Assembly: GCF_022179445.1 (NCBI RefSeq)
Contig: NZ_BPQU01000004.1
Coordinates: 62,001-126,000 of the forward strand
Length of the DNA: 64,000 nt
Source of the DNA: Methylobacterium mesophilicum
GTDB taxonomy: Bacteria; Pseudomonadota; Alphaproteobacteria; Rhizobiales; Beijerinckiaceae
Direction of reading: 5' to 3'
The notes under the pieces were generated by a model. It was not told the origin of the DNA and ran no database searches. It saw nothing but the letters and a program-made list of their open reading frames with translations. Shown piece by piece: positions 25,250-33,809 of the stretch (position 1 is its first letter; each line of letters opens with the position of its first letter). The position numbers and the translations under genes are program-made.

Positions 25250-25642
25250 GTGAACGCTCCCAGCCTGACCACCATCGCGACGGCCCTGCTGACCCTCGGT
25301 CTCGCCGTCGGCACTGCGACCGCGCAGGAGATCGTGCCGCCCGGGCCATCAAACCGGGGCGCCCTCCTGATCTACGGCAATTTCTGCGGGCCAGGGAACC
25401 GCGGCCCCGGCTACGCGCCGATCGACGCGCTCGACCTCGCCTGCGCGCATCACGATTCCTGCTGGCCGGACCCATCCCTGGGGCTGCTGCCGGCCTGCTC
25501 CTGCAATCGACGCCTCGGCGTCGAGGCCGGCGTGGTGGCGCGCGACCCGCGGGCGCCGGTCGAGACGCGGCAGACGGCGCGGTTCATCGCGGACTTCGCG
25601 ACCGCGCTGCCTTGCGCGGACGCGTCGGCGCAGATGCGCTGA
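25250..25642 (+). CDS. secreted prokaryotic-type phospholipase A2
   Basis: 130 residues from GTG 25250, with AGGA six bases upstream. Signal peptide MNAPSLTTIATALLTLGLAVGTATA. The mature protein has the PLA2 calcium loop IYGNFCGPGNRG (residues 41-52) and the catalytic helix DLACAHHDSC (residues 62-71), with His68-Asp69 as the dyad and flanking disulfide cysteines. PLA2 releases the sn-2 fatty acid from phospholipids in a calcium-dependent way. Secretion to periplasm or outside is predicted. Its stop abuts the grpE stop on the other strand with no spacer. Confidence 0.8.
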   Translation: MNAPSLTTIATALLTLGLAVGTATAQEIVPPGPSNRGALLIYGNFCGPGNRGPGYAPIDALDLACAHHDSCWPDPSLGLLPACSCNRRLGVEAGVVARDPRAPVETRQTARFIADFATALPCADASAQMR

Positions 25643-26272
25643 TCAGGCGGCGTCGGCGGGGTTCGCGGCAGGCTTGGGACCGCCCTTGGCGACGCCGACC
25701 AGCGCCGGGCGGAGCACCCGCTCGCCGATCACGTAGCCGGTCTGCACGACCTGCACGACGGTGCCGGCCGGGACATCGGGGTTCGGTACCTCGAACATGG
25801 CCTGGTGCCGGTTCGGGTCGAACTTCTGGCCCTCCGGCTCGACGGGCTTCACCCCGTGGCGCTCGAGGGTCTTGGCCAGGTCGCGCTCGGTCAGCTCGAT
25901 GCCGTCGATCAGACCCTTGAAGGCGCCGTCCGCGGCGGCCTTCGCGTCGGCCGGGACGCTGTCGAGGGCCCGGTGGATGTTGTCGGCCACGTTGAGCACG
26001 TCGCGGGCGAAATTGGTGACCGCGTAGGCGCGCGCGTCCGCGATCTCCCGCTCGGTCCGGCGGCGCAGGTTCTCCATCTCGGCCAGCGTGCGCAGCATCC
26101 GGTCCTTCAGCTCGTCGCGCTCGGCGGTGAGGAGGGCCAGGGCCTCGGCCACCGGATCGACGGACGCCCCGGCGGCGCCCGTGCCCGGCGACGCGGTCTC
26201 CTGGGCCGCGCTGGCACCGGCCTCGACCGTGGTCTGGCGCTGGTCGTCCTGGGACATGTCGTTGCTCGTCAT
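25643..26272 (-). CDS. grpE: nucleotide exchange factor GrpE
   Basis: 209 residues. A disordered acidic N-terminus is followed by the long dimerising helix ([27 protein letters not shown]), [13 protein letters not shown], and the C-terminal beta-wing [23 protein letters not shown]. It releases ADP from DnaK. It is separated from hrcA or dnaK; no CIRCE element is seen upstream. Confidence 0.96.
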   Translation of the reverse strand: MTSNDMSQDDQRQTTVEAGASAAQETASPGTGAAGASVDPVAEALALLTAERDELKDRMLRTLAEMENLRRRTEREIADARAYAVTNFARDVLNVADNIHRALDSVPADAKAAADGAFKGLIDGIELTERDLAKTLERHGVKPVEPEGQKFDPNRHQAMFEVPNPDVPAGTVVQVVQTGYVIGERVLRPALVGVAKGGPKPAANPADAA

Positions 26273-26360
26273 CGCGTTTCAGTCGTCGGCGGGAATGGGT
26301 GAGGAGAATCGAATGCGGCGCTGATATCTGACCCGGGGCGGCCGAAATCAACCCGCCCGC

Positions 26361-29153
26361 TCACGCCTCGCGTGGCGGCGGCGCGGCGACGAGGGCCTCC
26401 AGGCCCTCGGCCCTGAGGACTGCGACGTCGCCCGCGAACACCTCCAGCATCGCCTTGCGGATCGCCGCCTGCCGGTCGGGCTGCGTCACCCGCGTGCCGG
26501 TGAGGTCGGTGACGTAGAAGACGTCCACCGCGCGCTCGCCGAAGGTGGCCACGTGCGCCGAGGTGATGTTCAGCGACAGCCGGCCGAACGCCGTGGTCAG
26601 CTCGTAGAGCAGGCCCGGCCGGTCGAGGCCGGTCACCTCCACCACGGTCTCGCGGCTCGACAGAGCGTTGTCGATCCCGACATCCGGCGGCACCAGGAAG
26701 GTCTTGGCCTGGGCACTGGTCGGCGGGTGCTTGTCGGCCACCAGGTCGGCGATGCGGATCTCGCCTTTCAGGGACCGCTCGATCGCGGCCGTGATGCGCT
26801 TGCTCCGGCGCAACTCGTCCTCGTCGCGCTCGAAGGCCCGGGAGATGAAGATCGTGTCGAGGGCGAAGCCGTCGGTGGTGGTGAAGATCTGCGCATCGAC
26901 GATGTTGCTGCCGGCCGCCGCGCAGGCCCCCGTGACGATCGCGAGCAGGCGCGGGTGGTCCGGGGAGTAGATCGTGACCTCCGTCACGCCCCGCACCGGG
27001 TCGAGGGCCACGTCGGTGGCGCTGGTGCGGCCCTCGCTCAGCACGTCGCGGAGGAAGACCGCGTTCTTGATCTGGCGCGGGCTGTCGACCTTCAGCCAGT
27101 AGGCTTGGCCGTGACGCGCCGCGTAGGCGTCGAACTCATCCGAGGCCCAGCCGGGCAGCTGCTCGCGCAGGCTCATCTGGACGAGGCGCACCCGGTCGGT
27201 GCGGGCGATCTCGGAATGGCCGCCCGAGAGGAACACCTCGGTCTCGTCGTAGAGGGTGCGGACGAGGGTGCCCTTCCAGGCGGTCCAGACGCCGGGGCCG
27301 ACCGCGCTGATGTCGGCCACCGTCAGGATGGTCAGGAGCTTCAGCCGCTCCAGGCTCTGCACCACCGAGGCGAATCGCTCGATCGTCTTGCCGTCCGACA
27401 GGTCGCGGCTCTGCGCGGTCATCGACATCAGCAGGTGATGCTCGACCAGCCAGGCCACGGTCTCGGTCTCGGCCTCGGTCAGCCCGAAGCGCGGGCAGAG
27501 CCGCGCGGCGATGGCCGCCCCGGCGATCGAGTGGTCCTCGGGTCGGCCCTTGGCGATGTCGTGCAGCAGGATCGCGGCGTAGAGCGCGGTGCGGTTGTGG
27601 ATCGTGTGGATCAGGCGCGAGACCAGTGGGTAGGCCTCCTCGGCGCGGCCCGACTCGATGGCAGCCAGGATGCCGACGGTGCGCAGCAGGTGCTCGTCCA
27701 CCGTGAAGTGGTGGTACATGTTGAACTGCATCATCGCGACGATGCGGCCGAAATCCGGGATGAACCGGCCGAGCACGCCGGCCTCGTTCATCTCGCGCAG
27801 GGCCTCCTCGGGGGCGTTGCGCGAGGTCAGGATGTCGAGGAACAGCCGGTTGGCTTCCGGGTCCGCCCGCAGGGTCGGGGTGATGAGCCGGCGCGACCGG
27901 TTCGCCAGCCGCTTGGCGTCCGGGTGGATCGCGAGGTTGTGGCGGTCGGCCAGCCAGAACAGGCGGATCAGGTTGACCGGGTCGCGCTCGAACGCGTCCT
28001 CGGCGCGCAGGTTCACCCGGCCGTGGTCGATCCAGAAATCCTCGGCTTCGATCGCGGTGGCGCGGAAGCGGTCGCGGAACCGGCCGATCCAGCGGTCGAG
28101 CACCGGCGTGCGCTTGGCGTGGCGGGCCTCCAGCTCGGCGCAGACGATGGCGGTGAGGTCGCCGACATCCTTGGCGACGCGGAAATACGCCTTCATGAAG
28201 CGCTCGACCCCGGACAGGCCGCCCCGGGCCTCGTAGCCGAAGCGCTCGGCGATCCGCGGCTGCAGCCCGAAGGACAGCCGCTCCTCCGCCCGCTTGGTGA
28301 CGAAGTGCATGTGGCAGCGGACCCGCCACAGGAACTCGTCGCAGCGCTCGAACAGCGCGTATTCCTCCTGGGTGAACAGGCCGGCGCCGACGAGCTCGAT
28401 CTGGTCGCGCACCCGGTAGGTGTACTTGGCGATCCAGAACAGGGTGTTCAGGTCGCGCAGGCCGCCCTTGCCGTCCTTGACGTTGGGCTCGACCAGGTAG
28501 CGCGAGGTGCCGGCCTTCGAGACCCGGGCATCGCGCTCGCGCAGCTTGGCGTCCACGAATTCGGCGGCCGAGCCGATCACCAGCTCGGCGTCGAAGCGCG
28601 TCACCAGCTCCTCGAACAGGACCCGCGTGCCGAACAGGTAGCGCGCCTCGAGGAGCGCGGTGCGGATGGTCATGTCGGCCTTCGCCTCGCGGAGGCATTC
28701 CTCCACGGAGCGGGTGGCGTGGCCGACCTTCAGCTTGAGGTCCCACAGGACGTAGAGCATCGCCTCGACGACGCTCTCGGACCACGCGGTCTGCTTGTAG
28801 GGCAGCAGGAACAGCAGATCGATGTCGGAGCCCGGCGCCATCGTGCCCCGGCCGTAGCCGCCGGTGGCGACCACGGCGAGCTGCTCGCCGGTGGAGGGGT
28901 TGTCGTTGGGGTAGAGCTGCCGGACCACCGCGTCGTGGATCGTCCGCACCACGGCGTCGGTCAGGTCCGACAGGGCCTGCGCGCAGCCGAGGCCGTTGCG
29001 GTCCTGCAGAAGCTGCGCCTCCGCGGCGCGGTGGCCGTCCTCGATGACCCGGCGCAGCTCGGGCACGAGCGCGGCGCGCAGCTTGGTCGGCTCGCGGGCT
29101 TCGCGGTCGAGGTTGGCGAGGACCGTTTCGAGGGCGGCGGCGGGATCGAACAT
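26361..29153 (-). CDS. glnD: bifunctional [PII] uridylyltransferase / uridylyl-removing enzyme
   Basis: 930 residues from ATG 29153. The nucleotidyltransferase domain has GGYGRGTMAPGSDIDLLF (residues 98-115). A central GlnE-like helical region is followed by the HD phosphohydrolase domain (AILLHDIAKGRPEDHSIAGA, near 540) and two C-terminal ACT domains (HPRLLAIVTGACAAAGSNI and RPGLLYELTTAFGRL). It uridylylates PII proteins when glutamine is low and removes UMP when it is high, setting nitrogen status. Slightly longer than the enterobacterial enzyme but complete. Confidence 0.96.
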   Translation of the reverse strand: MFDPAAALETVLANLDREAREPTKLRAALVPELRRVIEDGHRAAEAQLLQDRNGLGCAQALSDLTDAVVRTIHDAVVRQLYPNDNPSTGEQLAVVATGGYGRGTMAPGSDIDLLFLLPYKQTAWSESVVEAMLYVLWDLKLKVGHATRSVEECLREAKADMTIRTALLEARYLFGTRVLFEELVTRFDAELVIGSAAEFVDAKLRERDARVSKAGTSRYLVEPNVKDGKGGLRDLNTLFWIAKYTYRVRDQIELVGAGLFTQEEYALFERCDEFLWRVRCHMHFVTKRAEERLSFGLQPRIAERFGYEARGGLSGVERFMKAYFRVAKDVGDLTAIVCAELEARHAKRTPVLDRWIGRFRDRFRATAIEAEDFWIDHGRVNLRAEDAFERDPVNLIRLFWLADRHNLAIHPDAKRLANRSRRLITPTLRADPEANRLFLDILTSRNAPEEALREMNEAGVLGRFIPDFGRIVAMMQFNMYHHFTVDEHLLRTVGILAAIESGRAEEAYPLVSRLIHTIHNRTALYAAILLHDIAKGRPEDHSIAGAAIAARLCPRFGLTEAETETVAWLVEHHLLMSMTAQSRDLSDGKTIERFASVVQSLERLKLLTILTVADISAVGPGVWTAWKGTLVRTLYDETEVFLSGGHSEIARTDRVRLVQMSLREQLPGWASDEFDAYAARHGQAYWLKVDSPRQIKNAVFLRDVLSEGRTSATDVALDPVRGVTEVTIYSPDHPRLLAIVTGACAAAGSNIVDAQIFTTTDGFALDTIFISRAFERDEDELRRSKRITAAIERSLKGEIRIADLVADKHPPTSAQAKTFLVPPDVGIDNALSSRETVVEVTGLDRPGLLYELTTAFGRLSLNITSAHVATFGERAVDVFYVTDLTGTRVTQPDRQAAIRKAMLEVFAGDVAVLRAEGLEALVAAPPPREA

Positions 29154-29274
29154 GCCCCCCGTTAGCATGATATGCCTACGCCGCCAGCCGGGCGGTGATG
29201 CACGGGACACAGCGGTCCCTCCCGACCCGCATGCCATCCCGCGTCAACGAGGGCGCCGGCGCGGACGGTCACGG

Positions 29275-30804
29275 TTATTCCGCGGCCGGCAGGTTGAGGG
29301 CCAGCAGCCGCGCGGTGCGTCGCTTGGCCGTCGCCCCCGGCGCCGAATCGTCGGCCCGCCGCCGCGCATCGGAGATCGCCGCGTGGACGCCGTCCACCGC
29401 CAGGATCAGGGCGCTCACGGTCCGGGCGTCGATGCTGCGTTCGCGGGCGTAGCAGACGACGTCGGCCACGAGCCCGTCGGTCTCGATGGCGATCTCATCC
29501 AGCTCGGCTGCACTGGTGGCGGCCCGGACCTCACGCATGATGTCGAGCAGGCGGTCGAGCACGATGTCGATGCGCTCGCGGCGCTTGCGGGCCAGCCGCT
29601 GCCCGATCCAGGCGATGCCCGAGCCGATCGTGCCGCCGAAGAAGGCCAGCAGGTAGATGTAGTCCTCGTAGCGATCGAGGAAGGTCTGCTGCTCGCGCTC
29701 GAAATAGTCGACGGCGCCGGGATGGTTCGGCAGGCGCGCCGAAGTCGCCGCGACCGTCGTGTCGAAATCCGGCGCCTTCATCAGCTTGGCGGCCGGGGCC
29801 GCCGCGGCGAGCCGCGAGCGCCACTCGAACAGGTGCTGCGTCGCCGAGGCGATCGCGACCCGGCTGACCGAGCCCCGCGCCATCAGGCGATAGGAGGCGC
29901 CGACGGTGCGGACCTCCTCGTCCGGGCGCTTGGGACGTCCGCCGAAGGTCCCGGCCGGGATCGTCAGGGACTGCAATTCGGGGAAGCGCTGCAGGATCGC
30001 GTCTCCGTCCGGGATCGACACGAACCCGATCTTCCGGTCGGGGGACCCCATCTCGATGGCCCGCATCACCGCGCCCGCGATCTTCGAGGCGGGGCTCGCG
30101 ATCACCGCCACCGCGTCGACGCGCTTCTCGGAGAGTGCCGTCGCGACCTCGCCGAGCTTCAGCGGCACCACCTGAACGTGGCCGGATGCGATCTCGGCCG
30201 CGGGCTCGGCCTCCGGCGCATCCGCCCCGGGGCTGTCGGGCAGGAGGTCGTAGAAGGAGAGCAGGTTGGTCAGGAACGGCAGGTCGGCACTGTGGCGCAC
30301 GACGATCCCGAGACGCTTGCGCGCCAGCGCCGGAACGTCCTCGATCTCGGCCCCCTCGGGCGCGGCGATCACCAGGGCCTCGTCGTGCAGGATCGCCAGG
30401 GTCAGGCCGTTCTCGGGCAGGAACACGTCCGGCCGAACCACCGCGAGGTCGGCCCGGTTGCGCTGGAGCGCCAGGGCGCTGTCGCGCACGTCCGAGAAGC
30501 GGACGACCTTGAGGCGCACGTCCTCGCGGCTCCGGTCGAGGGCGTTCGCGTAGGCCTCGATCAGCGCGGCCTCGGCCCCGTCCTGGGGGCCGACCGCCAC
30601 CGTCAGCGTGGTCGGACGGGACAGATAGACGATGCCGGCCGCGACCGCGGCCAGCCCGAGGGCTACCAGAACGAGGAGCCACTCGCGGCGCATCAGGATC
30701 GTCGCCGCGGCGCGCAGGCGTCGCCGCCACGGGCCGTGGGTGAGATCGGGCGAAGGACTTTGCTGCGGACCATGGCCGAGCCTGTCGCGTTGCGCGCGTT
30801 CCAT
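29275..30804 (-). CDS. TAXI-family TRAP-type solute-binding protein, membrane anchored
   Basis: 509 residues from ATG 30804, preceded by GTGGGG. One transmembrane helix near the N-terminus (WLLVLVALGLAAVAAGIVYL), a periplasmic TAXI-type binding domain (LTVAVGPQDGAEAALIEAYANAL, DLAVVRPDVFLPENG), then a second helix near residue 390 (YIYLLAFFGGTIGSGIAWI) and a cytoplasmic helical tail of ~100 residues. Secreted TAXI proteins lack these anchors. No TRAP permease gene is adjacent, so this may be a sensor-like orphan rather than a transport subunit. Confidence 0.8.
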   Translation of the reverse strand: MERAQRDRLGHGPQQSPSPDLTHGPWRRRLRAAATILMRREWLLVLVALGLAAVAAGIVYLSRPTTLTVAVGPQDGAEAALIEAYANALDRSREDVRLKVVRFSDVRDSALALQRNRADLAVVRPDVFLPENGLTLAILHDEALVIAAPEGAEIEDVPALARKRLGIVVRHSADLPFLTNLLSFYDLLPDSPGADAPEAEPAAEIASGHVQVVPLKLGEVATALSEKRVDAVAVIASPASKIAGAVMRAIEMGSPDRKIGFVSIPDGDAILQRFPELQSLTIPAGTFGGRPKRPDEEVRTVGASYRLMARGSVSRVAIASATQHLFEWRSRLAAAAPAAKLMKAPDFDTTVAATSARLPNHPGAVDYFEREQQTFLDRYEDYIYLLAFFGGTIGSGIAWIGQRLARKRRERIDIVLDRLLDIMREVRAATSAAELDEIAIETDGLVADVVCYARERSIDARTVSALILAVDGVHAAISDARRRADDSAPGATAKRRTARLLALNLPAAE

Positions 30805-30848
30805 CCCCACGTCATGGAACGCAAACCTGTCGAGATCGTGAAGAACCG

Positions 30849-31445
30849 GTGAAACCAACAAACGTTGCAGAATCCGGGCCAGGAACCCGCACTACGGAGC
30901 GTCGGCCGCCCGGCCCGGTCAGCGCGGCCTGGCTGCAGCGCGTCGCGCTCTACTACCTGGAGCGCTACAGCGCCTCGACCGAGATGCTGCGCCGGACCCT
31001 GGCGCGGCGGGTCGACAAGCGCGCTCGTCTGCGCGGCGAGGACCCGTCCGCCTTCGCCGAGATGATCGCCGCCACCGTGGCGCGGGCGGTCTCGGCCGGC
31101 CTGGTGGACGATGTCCGCTTCGCCGATACCCGGCTTGCCACGCTGCGCCGGCGCGGCACGTCGAGCCGGGGCGCCGCGGCGAAGCTCGCCGCCAAGGGGG
31201 TGCCCCGCGACGTGGTCGAGGCCACGATGCGGGCCGAGCGCGAGGCGATCCCCGAGGCGGAGGCCGCCGATATCGAGTTGCGGGCCGCCCGCGCCTACGC
31301 CAAGCGGCGCCGCCTCGGCACGCATCGCCGGCCCGACACGCGGGCGCTCCACCGCGACCGCGACTTGGGCGCCCTGGCCCGGGCCGGCTTTTCCTATGAC
31401 CTCGCCCGCCGGGTGGTCGATGCCGAGCTGGACGAGGTGGAGTGA
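30849..31445 (+). CDS. recX: RecA regulatory protein RecX
   Basis: 198 residues from GTG 30849. Tandem three-helix repeats of RecX are visible: ALYYLERYSASTEMLRRTLARRV, GLVDDVRFADTRLATLRRRGTSSRG, and AKRRRLGTHRR. RecX binds RecA filaments and blunts recombination and SOS induction. recA is not adjacent. No LexA box is seen in its upstream region. It is the first of several DNA-metabolism genes in this part of the window. Confidence 0.9.
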   Translation: MKPTNVAESGPGTRTTERRPPGPVSAAWLQRVALYYLERYSASTEMLRRTLARRVDKRARLRGEDPSAFAEMIAATVARAVSAGLVDDVRFADTRLATLRRRGTSSRGAAAKLAAKGVPRDVVEATMRAEREAIPEAEAADIELRAARAYAKRRRLGTHRRPDTRALHRDRDLGALARAGFSYDLARRVVDAELDEVE

Positions 31446-31453
31446 TCGATCAG

Positions 31454-31588
31454 GCCCGAGCCTTCGGCCGCTTCGGCGCTCGGCCGTCCGCGCTTCGGTA
31501 GCAGACGGAAGACCTCCGGCACCGCGCTCGCCGGCTGCAGTTCGGCCAGTTCCGCGTCGGTCATCCTGGGATTGTCGGAGACCGCATC
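31454..31588 (-). pseudogene. truncated BrnA-like antitoxin remnant
   Basis: On the minus strand, from about 31588 down, the frame reads DAVSDNPRMTDAELAELQPA, then VPEVFRLLPKRGRPSAEA. This matches the N-terminal half of BrnA antitoxins. The C-terminal CopG-like DNA-binding half is missing and the frame runs on into the end of recX. No start codon is closely placed and no BrnT toxin gene is adjacent. Probably a decayed toxin-antitoxin locus. Confidence 0.45.
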
Positions 31589-31678
31589 CCAGCCGCCAAG
31601 CGAGGCTGTTGAGTGCCGAGCAGAAGGTGTTCGTCGTCCTGTAACCCACTTGCAGGGATGCAAACGAGCGTCTACGTT

Positions 31679-31692
31679 ATGACAAATGTCAT
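31679..31692. promoter_or_regulatory. candidate operator of the AbrB-Doc module
   Basis: ATGACA-AA-TGTCAT is a perfect inverted repeat ending 18 bases before the antitoxin ATG. This is the usual place for autoregulatory binding by an AbrB/MazE-type antitoxin. Sequence symmetry only. Confidence 0.5.
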
Positions 31693-31710
31693 GACGCCGC
31701 GGAGATAGGC

Positions 31711-31938
31711 ATGATCTCGCTCAAGGTGACCCAGAACGGCAACTCCCTCAGCCTGACACTGCCGAAGGAGGCCTCCACCCGGCTCAAGGTCGAGAAGGGC
31801 GATGTCGTCCATCTGACCGAAGCGCCGGACGGGAGCTACAGGCTCACGCCCTACAACCCGGACTTCGAGAGCCAGATGGTCGTCGCGCAGGCGGTCATGA
31901 AGCGTCGTCGCGAGGCTCTTCGCGAACTCGCGAAGTAA
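31711..31938 (+). CDS. AbrB/MazE-family antitoxin (Doc partner)
   Basis: 75 residues. An N-terminal swapped-hairpin DNA-binding domain (LKVTQNGNSLSLTLPKEASTRLKVEKGDVVHL) is followed by a short acidic/basic tail that in this family occupies the toxin. It belongs to the addiction-module antidote group paired with Doc/Fic toxins. It lies 9 bases upstream of the toxin gene and behind a palindromic operator candidate, so autoregulation is expected. Confidence 0.85.
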   Translation: MISLKVTQNGNSLSLTLPKEASTRLKVEKGDVVHLTEAPDGSYRLTPYNPDFESQMVVAQAVMKRRREALRELAK

Positions 31939-31947
31939 GGCTCCGCC

Positions 31948-32325
31948 ATGAGAGTCTGGGTCCGCAAGGACGTCGTATGCGCTCTGCACGACGAGCAGCT
32001 GGCTGAGCACGGCGGCTCGCCGGGCATCCGCGACGAGGGGATGCTCGATTCCGCGCTCGGCCGGCCGGAGAACCTGGAAGCCTACGGCGACCCTCCGCCC
32101 GATCTCGCCGATCTGGCGGCGGCCTACGCCTTCGGCCTCGCGAAGAACCATCCGTTCATTGACGGGAACAAGCGGGTCTCGATGGTCGTGACCGAAACGT
32201 TCATCGAACTGAACGGCCGGCAGCTGACCGCCATGAATGCTGAGATCGTCGCCACTTGGCTGGCGCTTGCCTCCGGCGAGATGGATGAAGCGGCGATGGC
32301 CGCCTGGATCAGGGCTCGGATCTAG
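31948..32325 (+). CDS. doc: Doc-type Fic toxin (death on curing)
   Basis: 125 residues with the Fic core HPFIDGNKR (residues 68-76), including catalytic His68. Doc proteins phosphorylate elongation factor Tu, halting translation, and are held inactive by the antitoxin encoded just upstream. N-terminal RDEGMLDSALGRPEN is typical of Doc rather than AMPylating Fic. Complete and in frame, so the module looks functional. Its TAG stop is provided by the CTAG end of a palindromic repeat. Confidence 0.88.
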   Translation: MRVWVRKDVVCALHDEQLAEHGGSPGIRDEGMLDSALGRPENLEAYGDPPPDLADLAAAYAFGLAKNHPFIDGNKRVSMVVTETFIELNGRQLTAMNAEIVATWLALASGEMDEAAMAAWIRARI

Positions 32326-32377
32326 AGCATCGTCCTGAAAGGTGGTTTCCGGCTTTCGGAAAAAGACGATGCGCTAG
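32322..32377 (+). repeat. short palindromic repeat, copy 2
   Basis: 56 bases running from CTAGAGCATCGTC to GACGATGCGCTAG, so the ends are inverted copies with one mismatch. The interior carries CCGGCTTTCGGAAAAAG, the reverse complement of the core at 19684-19733. The first CTAG contains the doc stop codon. Likely a dispersed genomic hairpin that also ends transcripts. Confidence 0.8.
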
Positions 32378-32581
32378 GAGAGATTTGCTCGCCACCGCTA
32401 AAGTACTGGCTCCCGTCGGCACCGACCGACAGCGCGGTGTTCCGGATGATCCGGCGCGTGCGGTGTGTCGCACATGAGTGCCTCCTCGGCAGGAGCGCAC
32501 ACTGAGGTATTGCCTGTGCGCAGGGTGCGGCATCGCGGACGGGGGCCGGGCACCGGTCGGCCTTGCCTCTTAAGGCCTCTC

Positions 32582-32596
32582 GTTCATTGTCTGTTC
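32582..32596. promoter_or_regulatory. alphaproteobacterial LexA (SOS) box
   Basis: GTTC-ATTGTCT-GTTC matches exactly the alphaproteobacterial SOS consensus GTTC-N7-GTTC. It ends one base before the ATG of the radical SAM gene (32598). A possible -35 (TTGCCT, 32563-32568) lies upstream, so LexA bound here would block the promoter or transcription start. There is no Shine-Dalgarno sequence, which fits a very short or absent leader. Confidence 0.65.
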
Positions 32597-32597
32597 G

Positions 32598-33809
32598 ATG
32601 GACGAAACCCTGGCCAAGAAACTGCGCATCCTGGCCGATGCCGCCAAGTACGATGCCTCCTGCGCCTCCTCGGCGGCGCCGAAGCGCGCGGCCGGGAAGG
32701 ATGGGCTCGGCTCCACCACCGGGGCCGGCATCTGCCACGCCTACACGCCGGACGGGCGCTGCGTCTCGCTGCTGAAGATCCTGCTGACCAACTGGTGCCT
32801 GTTCGACTGCGCGTACTGCATCAACCGGCGCTCTTCGAACGTGAGGCGGGCGAAGTTCACCGTGGAGGAGGTCGTGAGCCTCACCCTGAACTTCTACCGG
32901 CGCAACTACATCGAGGGCCTGTTCCTGTCGTCGGGCATCATCAAGTCGCCCGACCATACGATGGAACTGCTCACCCGGGTGGCGAAGTCGCTCCGGCGCG
33001 ACCATGGCTTTGCCGGCTACATCCACCTCAAGTCGATCCCGGAGGCGAGCCCCTGGCTGATCGAGGAGGCCGGCCTCTACGCCGACCGGCTCTCCATCAA
33101 CGTGGAATTGCCCACCGAAGCGAGCCTGCAGCGCCTGGCCCCCGAGAAGGACGGCGCCGCGATCCAGAACGCGATGGCGCAGATCGGCGAGCGTATCGTC
33201 GAGGCCAAGGCCGAGAAGCGGCGCTTCTCCCCGGCCGGGCACTCGACCCAGGTGATCGTCGGCGCGGACGCCACCACCGACGAGGCCCTGATCCGCAAGA
33301 GCGCGCATCTCTACGGCAGCGTCGGCCTGAAGCGGGTCTACTACTCGGCGTTCAGCCCGATCCCGGACGGGTCGGCGATCCTGCCGCCGAAGCCGCCGCC
33401 CCTTCAGCGCGAGCACCGGCTGTACCAGGCCGACTGGCTGCTGCGGTACTACGAGTTCACCCCCGACGAGGTGGCGGACGCCTCCGAGGGCGGCATGCTC
33501 GCCCTCGACATCGACCCCAAGCTGGCCTGGGCGCTCAAGCACCGCGAAAAGTTTCCCGTGGACGTCAACAAGGCCGACCGGGAGTGGCTGCTGCGCGTGC
33601 CCGGCCTCGGCGCGAAGGCCGTGGACAAGATCGTGAAGGCGCGCCGCCACGCGACCCTGCGCCTCGACGACGTCGCCCGCCTGACATCGGGGCTGAAGCG
33701 GGCGCGCCCGTTCCTGATCGCCGCCGACCACCGCCCGGTCGGGCTCACCGACCGGCTCGACCTGCGCGAAAGGCTGGTCGAGCCGGCCCGGCAGCTGAGC
33801 TTGTTTTGA
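32598..33809 (+). CDS. radical SAM protein, putative DNA modification/repair
   Basis: 403 residues. It starts MDETLAKKLRILADAAKYDASCASS, a conserved N-terminus with extra cysteines. The radical SAM cluster motif is NWCLFDCAYCINR (CxxxCxxC type), and a C-terminal helix-hairpin-helix (LLRVPGLGAKAVDKIVKAR) indicates DNA binding. The family is annotated as a putative DNA modification/repair radical SAM protein and is usually adjacent to a DUF4130/uracil-glycosylase-like partner, as here. Its TGA overlaps the partner ATG. The reaction is unknown. A LexA box abuts the start. Confidence 0.88.
   Translation: MDETLAKKLRILADAAKYDASCASSAAPKRAAGKDGLGSTTGAGICHAYTPDGRCVSLLKILLTNWCLFDCAYCINRRSSNVRRAKFTVEEVVSLTLNFYRRNYIEGLFLSSGIIKSPDHTMELLTRVAKSLRRDHGFAGYIHLKSIPEASPWLIEEAGLYADRLSINVELPTEASLQRLAPEKDGAAIQNAMAQIGERIVEAKAEKRRFSPAGHSTQVIVGADATTDEALIRKSAHLYGSVGLKRVYYSAFSPIPDGSAILPPKPPPLQREHRLYQADWLLRYYEFTPDEVADASEGGMLALDIDPKLAWALKHREKFPVDVNKADREWLLRVPGLGAKAVDKIVKARRHATLRLDDVARLTSGLKRARPFLIAADHRPVGLTDRLDLRERLVEPARQLSLF

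Noticed and set aside
26273..26360. Possible CIRCE heat-shock element before grpE
   Set aside because: No TTAGCACTC or GAGTGCTAA half-site is present.
26553..29165. An 870-codon plus-strand frame antisense to glnD
   Set aside because: Composition is typical of an antisense shadow, with no recognisable motif; glnD is complete on the other strand.
31394..31663. The full minus-strand frame overlapping the end of recX as a functional gene
   Set aside because: Only the middle part resembles BrnA; the ends are read from unrelated sequence, so it is listed as a remnant.
31446..31710. A complete BrnT toxin near the BrnA remnant
   Set aside because: No frame with BrnT features occurs on either strand in the gap.
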